DNA from: Sulfurospirillum sp. UBA2217
GTDB taxonomy: Bacteria > Campylobacterota > Campylobacteria > Campylobacterales > Sulfurospirillaceae
DNA: 64,000 bases
Assembly: GCA_002328495.1 (NCBI GenBank)
Contig: DCUJ01000008.1
Location: forward strand, 53,944-117,943
Direction: 5' to 3'
Under the pieces are notes generated by a model. That model was not told the origin of the DNA, did no database searches, and saw only the letters and a list, made by a program, of their open reading frames with translations. How positions within the stretch are numbered: position 1 is the stretch's first letter; each line of letters opens with the position of its first letter. The position numbers and the translations under genes were made by a program. Of the stretch, positions 35,881-44,696 are shown piece by piece.

Positions 35881-37140
35881 ATGGTCAATATACCACTCTA
35901 TAAGAGCAAAAAAGAGCTTTTTTTTGCATTGGGAGTGGTCTTTTGTATTGCTCTTATTTCTTTGGGTGTTGAATTTTACCGCTACCAAACATTGAGTAAA
36001 ACATCTTTACATGTAAGCAAAGCGACCGTGTTAAATCATTATCAAAAGACCAATGAAAAAGGGAAAACCTATGATGTGGTCAAACTAAAGCTTGATAGTG
36101 GTGAACAATTTTATACCGTTTCGTGGAAACCTTTACATGTAGAACTCAAATCACGTGTTAAAGTGAAGTTTGAGCTTAAAAATCTTTCGTTTAAAGAGTA
36201 TTTATCAGGCTTTTTTGCTCCAACATTGGCTCTGTATGAAATCTATGAAGATAACCCACCGTTTGATGTGAGAGTGTTGTATGATTTTGTGAGAGACCAA
36301 CACGAAGATACCATTATGGGAGAACTGTACAGCGCACTCTTGTTTGCGACACCCCTTTCAAAAGAGTTGCGTGAGGATGTTCAAAAGTGGGGGATTACGC
36401 ATTTGGTAGCTATTAGTGGCTACAATGTTGGCGTCATCTCTTTTTTACTGTTTTTTGTTTTAAAACCACCCTATACTTTTTTTCAAAGTCGTTACTTTCC
36501 CTATCGTAATGCTATTGCTGATTTGATGCCTTTTGTCTTTTTAGTCTTAATTGGCTATATGATTTTGATTGATTATGTGCCTCCTTTTATGCGTGCGGTG
36601 ATTATGAGTATGATGGGATTTTTCTTTTTTTCACGAGGCGTCAAACTTCTTTCATTTGAATCGCTTTTCATTGTGGTGGTAGGACTTTTAGCGTTTATTC
36701 CTTCCTTGTTTTTCTCACTTTCGTTTTGGTTTTCTATCGCAGGTGTTTTTTACCTCTTTTTATTTGTGCATCATGTAAAGTGGCAAAACAAGCTACTCCT
36801 TTTCTTGGGACTTGATATCTTTGTGTTTGTAGCAATGATTCCCATCGTGCATGCCTTTTTTCCTGTATTTACACTTTTACAGTTAACATCACCGCTTTGG
36901 AGTGCGGTCTTTATTATCTTTTACCCTTTGGGTCTTGTGTTGCATCTGGTGGGACAAGGGGGCATTCTTGATTCGATGGTGCTGGCTTTTTTACATGTAG
37001 AAGCTAAAAGCTATACCTTGAGCGTGACATATGAATTTTTAGTGGTTTATGGGGCGGTTTCACTCTTGGCTATTTGGAGTAAGAAGCTCTTTGTTTTGAC
37101 TTTCATCGTGGCTTTGAGCGCGTTCGTGTTCATTCAGTAA
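35881..37140 (+). CDS. ComEC/Rec2-family DNA-uptake channel (competence domain only)
   Basis: A 419-residue inner-membrane protein with about eight to ten membrane segments and the competence-family core HLVAISGYNVGVISFLLFF, followed by PPFMRAVIMSMMGFFFFSRG. It has a soluble N-terminal OB-like region (KATVLNHYQKTNEKGK) after the first membrane segment. The metallo-beta-lactamase domain found in long ComEC is absent, as in other epsilonproteobacteria. It would move single-stranded DNA into the cytoplasm in natural transformation. The 3' end overlaps convergent yihY by 81 bases. One exact (36007) and two near-exact TTACATGTAA copies lie within. Confidence 0.85.
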   Translation: MVNIPLYKSKKELFFALGVVFCIALISLGVEFYRYQTLSKTSLHVSKATVLNHYQKTNEKGKTYDVVKLKLDSGEQFYTVSWKPLHVELKSRVKVKFELKNLSFKEYLSGFFAPTLALYEIYEDNPPFDVRVLYDFVRDQHEDTIMGELYSALLFATPLSKELREDVQKWGITHLVAISGYNVGVISFLLFFVLKPPYTFFQSRYFPYRNAIADLMPFVFLVLIGYMILIDYVPPFMRAVIMSMMGFFFFSRGVKLLSFESLFIVVVGLLAFIPSLFFSLSFWFSIAGVFYLFLFVHHVKWQNKLLLFLGLDIFVFVAMIPIVHAFFPVFTLLQLTSPLWSAVFIIFYPLGLVLHLVGQGGILDSMVLAFLHVEAKSYTLSVTYEFLVVYGAVSLLAIWSKKLFVLTFIVALSAFVFIQ

Positions 37141-37899
37141 AAAGCAGAGTTTTAGACCGTAAAGATAGATAAACCACGAAAAATAAACCCACAAAAAGAA
37201 AAAGAGCAAAATGCTAAATGAGCCATAAATCGTAAGATACGTTTTGTTATACGCCACATAATAGACAAAGAGATTTTTAGAGATATACCACACTAACGAA
37301 GCGATAAATGAAGCGATAAGCGCACTTTTAAGATGAATTTTGACCTTAGCGGAGATGGCGTACATAATGAGAAAAAGAAGCCAAATGATGAAGTAGGGTG
37401 AGAATTGAAGTAAATTGATAGAACTGGTGACGTCATTTTTTAAAAGAACATCTTGAACGAGGGATGACGTGTACAGCGAGACAACAAGCCCTAAGGGCAT
37501 TAAGGTGAGCATCGTCCAATAGGTTGCTATCGCTTCCCAAAAGGTGCGTGTGGGTACTTCAAAGATTTTGCTCACAATTTTTTCATAATCCAAGAAAAAC
37601 ATCACCGAAATGTAAAACACAAAAATGAGTCCAAGGGCACCCATATTGAGAGTGTTTTCCATAAACTGATTGAGGTATTGGATGACCATCTCTTGTTGGG
37701 TGGGAATGAGAGAGTTAAAGATAAAGCTTTGTACTTTTTCATAGTAATTTTGAAAACTTGGCATCTTGGTAAAAATGCTAAAGGTGATGAGTAAAATAGG
37801 AATGAGTGAGAGAATCGTATGAAAACTCAAAGACGAAGCGTAGTGGGCTAGCTCGGTATCTTTAAGCTTTCGAAGAAACTCTCCCCATTTTTTCAGCAC
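37060..37899 (-). CDS. YihY/BrkB-family inner membrane protein
   Basis: A 279-residue polytopic protein with six predicted membrane segments. The family hallmark LKDTELAHYASSLSFHTILSLIPILL opens the protein and the YGSFSILLFFFLWVYFSWFIYLYG segment closes it. It was once thought to be RNase BN, which is wrong; the family's real role is unknown. The GTG start lies one base after the glcD stop. Its last 81 bases are antisense to the end of comEC. Confidence 0.85.
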   Translation of the reverse strand: MLKKWGEFLRKLKDTELAHYASSLSFHTILSLIPILLITFSIFTKMPSFQNYYEKVQSFIFNSLIPTQQEMVIQYLNQFMENTLNMGALGLIFVFYISVMFFLDYEKIVSKIFEVPTRTFWEAIATYWTMLTLMPLGLVVSLYTSSLVQDVLLKNDVTSSINLLQFSPYFIIWLLFLIMYAISAKVKIHLKSALIASFIASLVWYISKNLFVYYVAYNKTYLTIYGSFSILLFFFLWVYFSWFIYLYGLKLCFLLNEHERAQSHDESQNKELLTPNSQE

Positions 37900-37900
37900 A

Positions 37901-39280
37901 TCAAAGTCCCATTTTTGAAGGGTTTAAGATATTGTTCGGGTCGAATGCTTTTTTAATGGAGCGAAAGAGTTCCATTTCCGCATCGCTAAACGCTAAGTGC
38001 ATAAAAGGTGCTTTGCTAAGCCCAATGCCATGTTCCCCACTCAAGGTTCCGCCCAGTGCAACCGTGGCTTTGAAAATCTCTTCAATCGCATGATGACCGA
38101 TTTCAAGTTGCTTTTCATCGCTTCCATCGACCATGACGTTGGTGTGAACATTGCCATCTCCCGTGTGTCCGAAACAAGGCACGGTGACGTTGTACTTTTG
38201 TGCAATCTTTCCAATCTCGGCTAATAAATCAGGCAATTTAGAGCGTGGCACGGTGATGTCTTCGTTGAGTTTTTTGCTACCGTAAACGGTGATACATTGG
38301 CTGACGTTGCGTCTTGCGAACCAAAGCGCATTGGACTCCTCTTTGTTTTGCGCTCGTTTAAAAGCGGTACACCCGTTGTCGTGAAACGCTTTTTCGATGA
38401 GGTCTAGTTGAGCACTTAGTTCGTCTTGTGTGTTTCCATCGACATCGGTAATCAAAATAGCACCTGCTTCAATGGGCAATCCTTTGTGGTATTTTTGCTC
38501 AACCGCACGAATGGAAAGGTTGTCTAAAAACTCCATTGCTACAGGCGTGACACCTGAAGCCATGCTTTTATAAACCGCATTCATGGCATCATTGACCGTT
38601 GGGAAAACACCCATGGCGGTTTGTGACATTTTTGGCTTTGCTATGAGCTTGAGCGTAATTTCAGTGATGGCGGCAAGTGTTCCCTCACTGGCAATGAGAA
38701 TACCTGCGATATTATAGCCTGCGACATCTTTGATGGTTTTTTTGCCCGCACGAATAATCTCACCGTTGGGTAAAACCGCACGCAACGCCATGACGTAGTC
38801 TTTGGTAATGCCGTACTTTGCTGCTCTCATACCGCCCGCGTTTTCGCTAACGTTTCCACCTAAGGTTGAGTACTCTTGAGAGGCAGGGTCTGGTGGGTAA
38901 AAAAGACCTTTGGCTTCAACGGCTTTTTGCAATGCCATGTTAATGACACCAGGTTGTACCACAGCGACCATGTTTTCCATGTCGATTTCTAAAATCTGGT
39001 TCATATGCTTTTCAAACGCTAAAATGACACCGCCATTGGCAGGCAGTGAGCCTCCCGTAAACCCACTACCCGCTCCACGAGGTGTGATGATAATACGGTG
39101 TTCATTGCAGTACTTTAAGATAACGCTGACATCGTTTTCATCACGCGGGAAGATAACCGCATCGGGTTGGTAGCGTGTACGTGTGGCATCGTAACAATAG
39201 GCTATAAGGTGTGCTTTGTCATCATAGACGTTTTCTACTCCAACGCATTGTTTAAAGTGCTCAATATGCTTTGCGTCCAT
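37901..39280 (-). CDS. glcD: FAD-linked oxidase, glycolate oxidase subunit GlcD type
   Basis: A 459-residue flavoprotein of the FAD/PCMH family oxidising 2-hydroxy acids (glycolate or D-lactate). FAD-binding motif PRGAGSGFTGGSLPANGG, pyrophosphate-binding ENAGGMRAAKYG, C-terminal HTGDGNVHTNVMVDG and GTLSGEHGIGLSK. The ATG at 39280 with GAAAG upstream is preferred over an upstream start at 39352, which lies inside the preceding gene. No glcE or glcF is adjacent, so the electron acceptor partner is elsewhere; a D-lactate dehydrogenase role is equally possible. Confidence 0.87.
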   Translation of the reverse strand: MDAKHIEHFKQCVGVENVYDDKAHLIAYCYDATRTRYQPDAVIFPRDENDVSVILKYCNEHRIIITPRGAGSGFTGGSLPANGGVILAFEKHMNQILEIDMENMVAVVQPGVINMALQKAVEAKGLFYPPDPASQEYSTLGGNVSENAGGMRAAKYGITKDYVMALRAVLPNGEIIRAGKKTIKDVAGYNIAGILIASEGTLAAITEITLKLIAKPKMSQTAMGVFPTVNDAMNAVYKSMASGVTPVAMEFLDNLSIRAVEQKYHKGLPIEAGAILITDVDGNTQDELSAQLDLIEKAFHDNGCTAFKRAQNKEESNALWFARRNVSQCITVYGSKKLNEDITVPRSKLPDLLAEIGKIAQKYNVTVPCFGHTGDGNVHTNVMVDGSDEKQLEIGHHAIEEIFKATVALGGTLSGEHGIGLSKAPFMHLAFSDAEMELFRSIKKAFDPNNILNPSKMGL

Positions 39281-39282
39281 AG

Positions 39283-40002
39283 TTACTTTCTTATAAGGCT
39301 TGAGTAATAGGTGTTGTAATCGGGAATATTGGCACTTCCCCAGGTGAACCATGATGTTTCAATGTTTTTAACACGTGAATAAAAAGGGACTTCAGCTCCT
39401 TGTGACGGTGCAATATCTATACTGTGGAGCGTGTTGAAATTGTGGCAGTCTACAAAATGACCTTTTGAGCCAATAGCAAAAAAGATGATGGATGCAGAGT
39501 TTTGATAGCACGCATTTTGGAAAACAGTACGGTCTGGATTGGGGCGATACAGTTTTGCAAGATACCCTGCGACAAGGTCTGGATGCACCCATGTTATGTC
39601 AGGGTATTGTTTAATGATTTGAGTATATGTGGTTTGATTGGGAGTGATGATAAGTGCGCGATCATAAAGGTAGTTGATGATGACTTCATCTCCCACGCTT
39701 GGTTTTAAGCCTGTATCTGGAAATGCACCTTGGGAAAGCATTGCAAATTTTTCAAAACGCAGTTGGGCTTTGCCACCTGATTTGCTCACCACATCAACAC
39801 GACTAATAATTGTGGCCGTTTTAGCATCAAAACGATGGATAACAACACCGCTTCCTCCCACAACCACTTCTGGGGCATCGTTGATCGTGCCACTGGTTGC
39901 ATTACTGCTTAGAAGGGATGTTTTGTACTCACTAAAGAGTGGTTTGGCTTCTAAAAATAGGCTGACAAAAAGAAACGAAAAACCCCATAACAACTTGTTC
40001 AA
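39283..40002 (-). CDS. PgbA N-terminal-domain surface/periplasmic protein
   Basis: A 239-residue exported protein with a signal peptide (MNKLLWGFSFLFVSLFLEAKP). The rest resembles the N-terminal domain of Helicobacter plasminogen-binding protein PgbA: GSGVVIHRFDAKTATIISRVDVV, VGDEVIINYLYDRALIITPNQ and a C-terminal YSRVKNIETSWFTWG. It has no long C-terminal lysine-rich region, so plasminogen binding is not implied. It starts at TTG, well supported by AAGGAG seven bases upstream. It is co-directional with glcD, 2 bases apart. Confidence 0.78.
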   Translation of the reverse strand: MNKLLWGFSFLFVSLFLEAKPLFSEYKTSLLSSNATSGTINDAPEVVVGGSGVVIHRFDAKTATIISRVDVVSKSGGKAQLRFEKFAMLSQGAFPDTGLKPSVGDEVIINYLYDRALIITPNQTTYTQIIKQYPDITWVHPDLVAGYLAKLYRPNPDRTVFQNACYQNSASIIFFAIGSKGHFVDCHNFNTLHSIDIAPSQGAEVPFYSRVKNIETSWFTWGSANIPDYNTYYSSLIRK

Positions 40003-40131
40003 TGGAAACTCCTTGATGTTTAATGAGGCAGATTATACTATAACTGCTTTAAAAAGCACCCAAAGTTTGATTAGGGATTTTGTAAGATTTGTTAAGCTAG
40101 AATTTAAGCATCAAATACAAAAGGGAGATAC

Positions 40132-41304
40132 GTGCGCAAAGTCGTTGGCTTACTGATGTTGCTGTATTCATTTGGATTTGCTGCTTACCTTGAAGAACTT
40201 AAATGGCCAAAAGGTGAAACATTTTTAACTTTTTTAGAAAAAAACGGTCTACCTCCATCCATTTATTACTCTTTGGAACGAGAAGACCAAGAACTTGCTG
40301 CTGAAATTGTTGCAGGGGTACGTTACCATGTTTTGCGCAGTGAAGACCACAGTCTTGAACAAGTTTTGATTCCTATTGGCGAAGAGTTACAAATGCATCT
40401 TAAAAAGGGTGCCGATACCTTTGTTATGGAAATTATCCCTATTGTTTACCAATCTGAAGACCTTGTCCTCTCCTTGGATATTCAACATTCGCCTCATTCG
40501 GATATCATTAAAAAAACCAATAATCACGCTTTAGCCAATGAATTTTCAAGCTCTTTTAGAGGCGGTGTCAATGTACGCTCTTTGCAAAAAGGAGATAGGC
40601 TGGTTGTTTTGTATCACCAAAAAAGACGTTTGGGCAAACAGTTTGGAACCATAAACATTGATGTTTCCATGATTGAAACGGGCAAAAAAGAGCATTATGT
40701 TTTTTATTATCAAGAGAGCTATTATGATGCTGCGGGCAAAGAGTTAGAAAACTTTTTATTGGCAAATCCTGTGAATTACACGCGCATTTCATCGCCGTTT
40801 AGCACCAAACGATTGCATCCTATCTTGAAAACGTATCGAGCGCATTTGGGAATTGATTATGCAGCGCGTGTTGGTACCCCAGTTAAATCGGCGGGGAGTG
40901 GAAAAGTAGTTTTTGTAGGAAACAAAGGTGGTTATGGAAAAACCATTGAAGTCAGCCATGATAGCAGCTATAAAACCCTTTATGCGCATTTGAATGGCTT
41001 TGCCAAAGGGCTTAGCCGTGGAAAGTCCGTTAAACAAGGTCAGTTGATAGGCTATGTGGGCAATACGGGGCTTAGCAGTGGACCGCATTTGCATTTTGGA
41101 CTATACCGTAACAATACCGCTATCAATCCAGCATCGGTTGTAAAAATAGCTAAAAATTCTCTTGGCGGAAAAGAGTTAAAAGCGTTTTTGGCCTATTCTG
41201 AAGGTTTGAAACAAAAAGCGCACAACGCATTGACGCAAAAACATTCCTTTGTTGTTGAAGAAAATTTTGAGTATGCGCACTCACTTGATAAAAAGATGCT
41301 TTAA
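40132..41304 (+). CDS. Csd3/Pgp3-like M23 peptidoglycan peptidase
   Basis: A 390-residue periplasmic protein with a cleavable signal (VGLLMLLYSFGFAAY), an N-terminal inhibitory-type domain and a C-terminal LytM/M23 domain with zinc ligands H-L-G-I-D and H-L-H-F. The layout matches H. pylori Csd3 (HdpA) and Campylobacter Pgp3, D,D-endo/carboxypeptidases needed for helical shape. It starts at GTG with GGGAGA upstream. With the M23-bactofilin pair at 14-15 kb it makes two cell-shape loci in the window. Confidence 0.87.
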   Translation: MRKVVGLLMLLYSFGFAAYLEELKWPKGETFLTFLEKNGLPPSIYYSLEREDQELAAEIVAGVRYHVLRSEDHSLEQVLIPIGEELQMHLKKGADTFVMEIIPIVYQSEDLVLSLDIQHSPHSDIIKKTNNHALANEFSSSFRGGVNVRSLQKGDRLVVLYHQKRRLGKQFGTINIDVSMIETGKKEHYVFYYQESYYDAAGKELENFLLANPVNYTRISSPFSTKRLHPILKTYRAHLGIDYAARVGTPVKSAGSGKVVFVGNKGGYGKTIEVSHDSSYKTLYAHLNGFAKGLSRGKSVKQGQLIGYVGNTGLSSGPHLHFGLYRNNTAINPASVVKIAKNSLGGKELKAFLAYSEGLKQKAHNALTQKHSFVVEENFEYAHSLDKKML

Positions 41305-41324
41305 GCAACCCAAAAGAGGTAAAA

Positions 41325-42287
41325 ATGATACGATGTTTCTTTAAAAACAGCAATAAACTTGAAGTGATCACCGACTTGAATGCCTTTGAGAGCAATGAAG
41401 ACAAGATCAATAAAGTCGTTTGGCTCGATATGCTCCATCCCAGTATTGAAGAGATTCATTTTGTTGAAAGCACGTTTGGGATTGATTTTCCAACAAAGCA
41501 AGAGAGTGAAGAAATCGAAACCAGTTCGCGGTATTGGGAAGAAGATAAAAAAATTGAAATCAACAGTTACTTTTTGATTTCAACCGATGAGGGCGCACAC
41601 AACGAAACGGTTTCGTTTATTTTACAAGGTAGCCTTTTGATTTCGATTCGTTACAAAGAGCTTCGTGCCTTTGAAGAGTTTAGTAAGCGCTTTTTTTACG
41701 CTCCACGGGAGTTTAAAAATGGCTATTACATCTTCTCACAACTTTTAGACATTAGAATTGACGCGGATGCGGACATCATTGAAAAGCTTTCCAAAGACAT
41801 TACCAAGCTTCGTAAACACGTTTTTACAGACTATACCAATGATGATGAAGAGATGTTGGAAAAAATCTCCTCTTTGGAAGATTTAAATATGAATATTCGT
41901 GAAAACTTGACCGATAAACAACGTATCTTGACCTCATTTTTAAAATCAACCAAATACGACGACGCTTCTTTGCGAAGTGATATTGTCATCATGCTTAAAG
42001 ATATTAAATCGTTGATTGATTACACGGAATTTAACTTTGAACGTTTGGATTATTTGCAAAATATTTTCGTAGGTGTTTTGAATATTGAGCAAAATAAAGT
42101 CATCAAAATCTTTACCATTATGAACGTTATTTTCCTTCCACCTACGTTAATAGCTAGTATTTATGGAATGAACTTTAAAATCTTCCCTGAACTCGAATGG
42201 AGTTATGGGTATGCTTTTTCGCTGACATTGATGGTGCTCTCTGCCATTACGCCTCTTGCAATTTTTAGGAAAAAAGGGTGGATTTGA
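41325..42287 (+). CDS. corA: Magnesium/cobalt transporter CorA
   Basis: Pentameric inner-membrane Mg2+ channel. A long acidic N-terminal cytoplasmic domain, a stalk helix and two C-terminal membrane segments with the selectivity motif G-M-N (SIYGMNFKIFPE). At 320 residues it is family length. AAGAGG precedes the ATG. It is followed 3 bases later by the Nudix gene. Confidence 0.94.
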   Translation: MIRCFFKNSNKLEVITDLNAFESNEDKINKVVWLDMLHPSIEEIHFVESTFGIDFPTKQESEEIETSSRYWEEDKKIEINSYFLISTDEGAHNETVSFILQGSLLISIRYKELRAFEEFSKRFFYAPREFKNGYYIFSQLLDIRIDADADIIEKLSKDITKLRKHVFTDYTNDDEEMLEKISSLEDLNMNIRENLTDKQRILTSFLKSTKYDDASLRSDIVIMLKDIKSLIDYTEFNFERLDYLQNIFVGVLNIEQNKVIKIFTIMNVIFLPPTLIASIYGMNFKIFPELEWSYGYAFSLTLMVLSAITPLAIFRKKGWI

Positions 42288-42290
42288 GGC

Positions 42291-42857
42291 ATGAAACATA
42301 CCATTGAGGTTTTGCGTGTCGAGGAGTGTACTTACTCTGAATACATCAAACCCAAAAGTATGTATTATGCGCATAACAATGTCGAAAAACGTTGGGACAT
42401 CGTCGATACCCACGATAGTGTCGCCATTTTACTCTACCACAAAGACCTTGATAGCTTCGTCTTTGTGAAGCAATTTCGTCCCTCTATCTACCTTCAAAAT
42501 GGCGATGGATTTACATACGAATTGTGTGCGGGCATCGTCGATAAAGACAAAAGTCTTCTTGAAATCGCCAAAGAAGAGGTCTTAGAAGAGACAGGGTACG
42601 ATGTTCCCCTTTCTCACATAGGAAAAATCACCTCATTTTATACAGCGGTTGGCTTTGCAGGTAGCCGTCAAACACTTTACTTTGCAACTATTGACCATGG
42701 AATGAAAGTCAGCGAGGGTGGAGGGATTGATAATGAAGCGATTGAAGTTATTTACCTCAAGCGCAAAGAAACCGTATCGTTTATGTTTGACGAACGAAAC
42801 GCAACCACCTCGGGACTCATGTTCGCACTCATGTGGTACTTTAGGCACAATGCTTAG
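42291..42857 (+). CDS. Nudix hydrolase, YffH/AdpP/NUDT14 type
   Basis: A 188-residue nucleoside-diphosphate-sugar hydrolase. The Nudix box is AGIVDKDKSLLEIAKEEVLEETGYDV-like (about residues 79-104); the usual Arg before the Glu is replaced by Glu, as in UDP-glucose pyrophosphatases of the NUDT14 kind, and YELCAGIVDK matches that group. It likely cleaves ADP-ribose or UDP-sugars. It is co-transcribed with corA. A 3'-side TTACATGTAA (42883) opens the direct repeat discussed below. Confidence 0.85.
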   Translation: MKHTIEVLRVEECTYSEYIKPKSMYYAHNNVEKRWDIVDTHDSVAILLYHKDLDSFVFVKQFRPSIYLQNGDGFTYELCAGIVDKDKSLLEIAKEEVLEETGYDVPLSHIGKITSFYTAVGFAGSRQTLYFATIDHGMKVSEGGGIDNEAIEVIYLKRKETVSFMFDERNATTSGLMFALMWYFRHNA

Positions 42858-42880
42858 CTCTCTTCTCGTTCATATTTTGG

Positions 42881-42924
42881 CTTTACATGTAAAGCGTTTA
42901 GATAATCTCCAACTGCTCTAGAAT
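42881..42924. repeat. Direct repeat copy 1 (3' gene-end remnant plus TTACATGTAA)
   Basis: This segment starts CTTTACATGTAAAGC and ends in GATAATCTCCAACTGCTCTA plus GAAT. It recurs at 43231-43270 with one substitution and a 3-base deletion. On the minus strand both copies read ILEQLEII then a stop, so they look like duplicated 3' ends of the same lost gene. The two copies bracket the small gene at 43016. Confidence 0.8.
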
Positions 42925-42952
42925 TGCATATAAAAACACGTTAAACTTTCGC

Positions 42953-42958
42953 TATAAT
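42953..42958 (+). promoter_or_regulatory. -10 element before the small orphan gene
   Basis: A perfect TATAAT with an A/T-rich upstream region (GTTAAACTTTCGC). It lies 58 bases before the ATG at 43016. No convincing -35 is present, as usual here. Confidence 0.5.
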
Positions 42959-43015
42959 AATTCCATGTATCAACTATAAAAAATCATATGAAAGCTGCTT
43001 ACTGTATGAGTAACT

Positions 43016-43222
43016 ATGAAAAACTCAAAAAAAGTTATTATGAAAGAAGCAGAATTTGTCACAATGTATGAAGACGCCAAAACGCAAGTTGATTTAGAAA
43101 ATGAAGTGCAATACATCAAAGATAAAATTCACACCAACGATACTTCTTTCAACCTTCTAAATGCTTTGGACACCTTGCAAAAACATATCAGCGAATACAC
43201 GCATAAGCGAAAGTTGGCGTAG
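43016..43222 (+). CDS. Small orphan protein of unknown function
   Basis: A 68-residue charged, helical protein (MKNSKKVIMKEAEFVTMYED, then a DLENEVQYIKDKIHTND helix). No family is recognised. A perfect TATAAT precedes it, but the ribosome site is weak; an internal ATG at 43043 (MKEAEF) is an alternative start. It is bracketed by two 40-44 bp direct repeats that each contain TTACATGTAA, so the gene may have arrived or been duplicated with them. It sits beside the methyltransferase island. Confidence 0.5.
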   Translation: MKNSKKVIMKEAEFVTMYEDAKTQVDLENEVQYIKDKIHTNDTSFNLLNALDTLQKHISEYTHKRKLA

Positions 43223-43230
43223 GTTTTACG

Positions 43231-43270
43231 TTTACATGTAAAGCTAGATAATCTCCAACTGCTCTAAAAT
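43231..43270. repeat. Direct repeat copy 2
   Basis: Second copy of the segment at 42881-42924: TTTACATGTAAAGC, then TAGATAATCTCCAACTGCTC and TAAAAT. It is part of the longer gene remnant read on the minus strand. Confidence 0.8.
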
Positions 43271-43319
43271 GTCTTTAGTGAGTTTGGAAAAACATGTTTT
43301 GTATAGATATTTCATCAAT
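43245..43319 (-). pseudogene. 3' remnant of a lost gene abutting the island
   Basis: Read on the minus strand, the 75 bases after the stop of the receiver-like gene stay open into a natural-looking C-terminus (FSKLTKDILEQLEII, stop). The last eight residues are repeated at copy 1 near 42.9 kb. This is best explained as the tail of a gene whose body was removed or replaced when the island arrived. The parent gene is not recognised; a chance open stretch of this length cannot be excluded. Confidence 0.4.
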
Positions 43320-44696
43320 CTATAAGCTTGTTACCCCAACTCTAGAAATATGGTAAGCAATATTATGTTGTATATCATTTACAAGTTCTTTTCTTGCTCT
43401 GAATAACAAATCAAAACTCTCTAAAATATTAGGGTCTAGTCCAAAAATATGTTTAATATTCAAGATTATTGCATAATTGCCATTGGTGATACTAGGTATA
43501 TTACAAATATGAAATATAGATGTTGGATAAAGATATTTTGTTGATTTTAATATTAATTTAAGATATTTTTCGGGTATCAGAAAACCAAAAATTAGCCTAG
43601 CTTTTTTATAACTTGTTTGCGAATAATCACAAAAAGGAGTGAATTCAAGTAGTATAGGATATTTTTGCAATAGCTCTCTAGTATTTTTTCTAAAAGCTGT
43701 TTTTTCTTTCTGAGTTGTTATATTTTGCTGTTCAATATATTTATTGACTTCATCGCAATTTAATACTTCGTCCAATAAGGAATCAATCTTTTTATATCCA
43801 CAAACTTTTTGTTTCAAAATGGCACATGTGCTTATATAACTATCAAAACTAAAAATATTGCCTGGAAACATTTTCTTAGTGCTTGATGGGGGCATTTCAA
43901 ACATGAGTTTACTATTAACTATATATCCATTATTAGTGTCTTGAATTTTTAAATCTAAAGTTTCAAATTTTTGTGTTATAGGTGTATCTACACAACTACT
44001 TACATTTTTTTCTATGGTATCTTGTACAACCATATTTAACGATGTCCAAAGAGCTTTTCTTTTTTCTCCTGAATCTGGCTTTTGTTTCGTGCCTACAACA
44101 GATTGTATAGCCCCATTAAGTAAATCTTTTGTTTTAGATTGGTTGTTTATATCTAAAAATAAATCAAATACTTTTGTGCTTGATTTTTGAATTTCACTTT
44201 CCCATTCTCTTAAAATATCAAAATAGGCTAAATCATCATTAAAGGCATTTTTGATTTCATCTATTAAATGATTAACATTTTTAGAAGGATTCAAGCCTAT
44301 ATATTCAGATTTATTGATGGATTCTATTGGAAAGAATTTATATTTTTCATCTTCTTTTAATACTCTAATTAATTCTTGTTTATGATTTGTTGTGTCTTTT
44401 GACCACAATATCAGAACAAACACACCATTATTTTTCGATATATTTTGAGTAATTGATGCAACAATTGGCTCTACTGCTTTTTTTGAATCAGGCTCTTTAA
44501 AATCGCCTAAGAGAATATCTGCGAAAATAAATCTTACATTTGTAAGGTTGTCAGTTGTACTACTATCCATAGAAGGTTCACTAAAATTAATAAAGATACT
44601 TTGAATTAATAAATTATCTAAGGCTTTTCTTAATTGCACTATTTCTTCTGGTTTATCATCAAAAATGACGGTTTTGGTGTTTTTGACTAAATTCAT
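43320..44696 (-). CDS. Receiver-like protein of the methyltransferase island
   Basis: A 458-residue protein. The first ~130 residues look like a diverged response-regulator receiver: acidic pair D13-D14 (TVIFDDKPEE), a possible phosphoacceptor D60 (RFIFADILLGD), S99 (VLILWSKD) and a Lys near 129 (PIESINKS). The remaining 330 residues match nothing I recognise; a conserved-looking block EFTPFCDYSQ (351-360) followed by KKARLIFGFLIPE may be a functional site. No helix-turn-helix or known nuclease motif is seen. It overlaps the dual-GHKL gene by 4 bases (ATGA) and is last in the operon. It is strongly AT-rich. It could be the effector or output of the system. Confidence 0.8.
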   Translation of the reverse strand: MNLVKNTKTVIFDDKPEEIVQLRKALDNLLIQSIFINFSEPSMDSSTTDNLTNVRFIFADILLGDFKEPDSKKAVEPIVASITQNISKNNGVFVLILWSKDTTNHKQELIRVLKEDEKYKFFPIESINKSEYIGLNPSKNVNHLIDEIKNAFNDDLAYFDILREWESEIQKSSTKVFDLFLDINNQSKTKDLLNGAIQSVVGTKQKPDSGEKRKALWTSLNMVVQDTIEKNVSSCVDTPITQKFETLDLKIQDTNNGYIVNSKLMFEMPPSSTKKMFPGNIFSFDSYISTCAILKQKVCGYKKIDSLLDEVLNCDEVNKYIEQQNITTQKEKTAFRKNTRELLQKYPILLEFTPFCDYSQTSYKKARLIFGFLIPEKYLKLILKSTKYLYPTSIFHICNIPSITNGNYAIILNIKHIFGLDPNILESFDLLFRARKELVNDIQHNIAYHISRVGVTSL

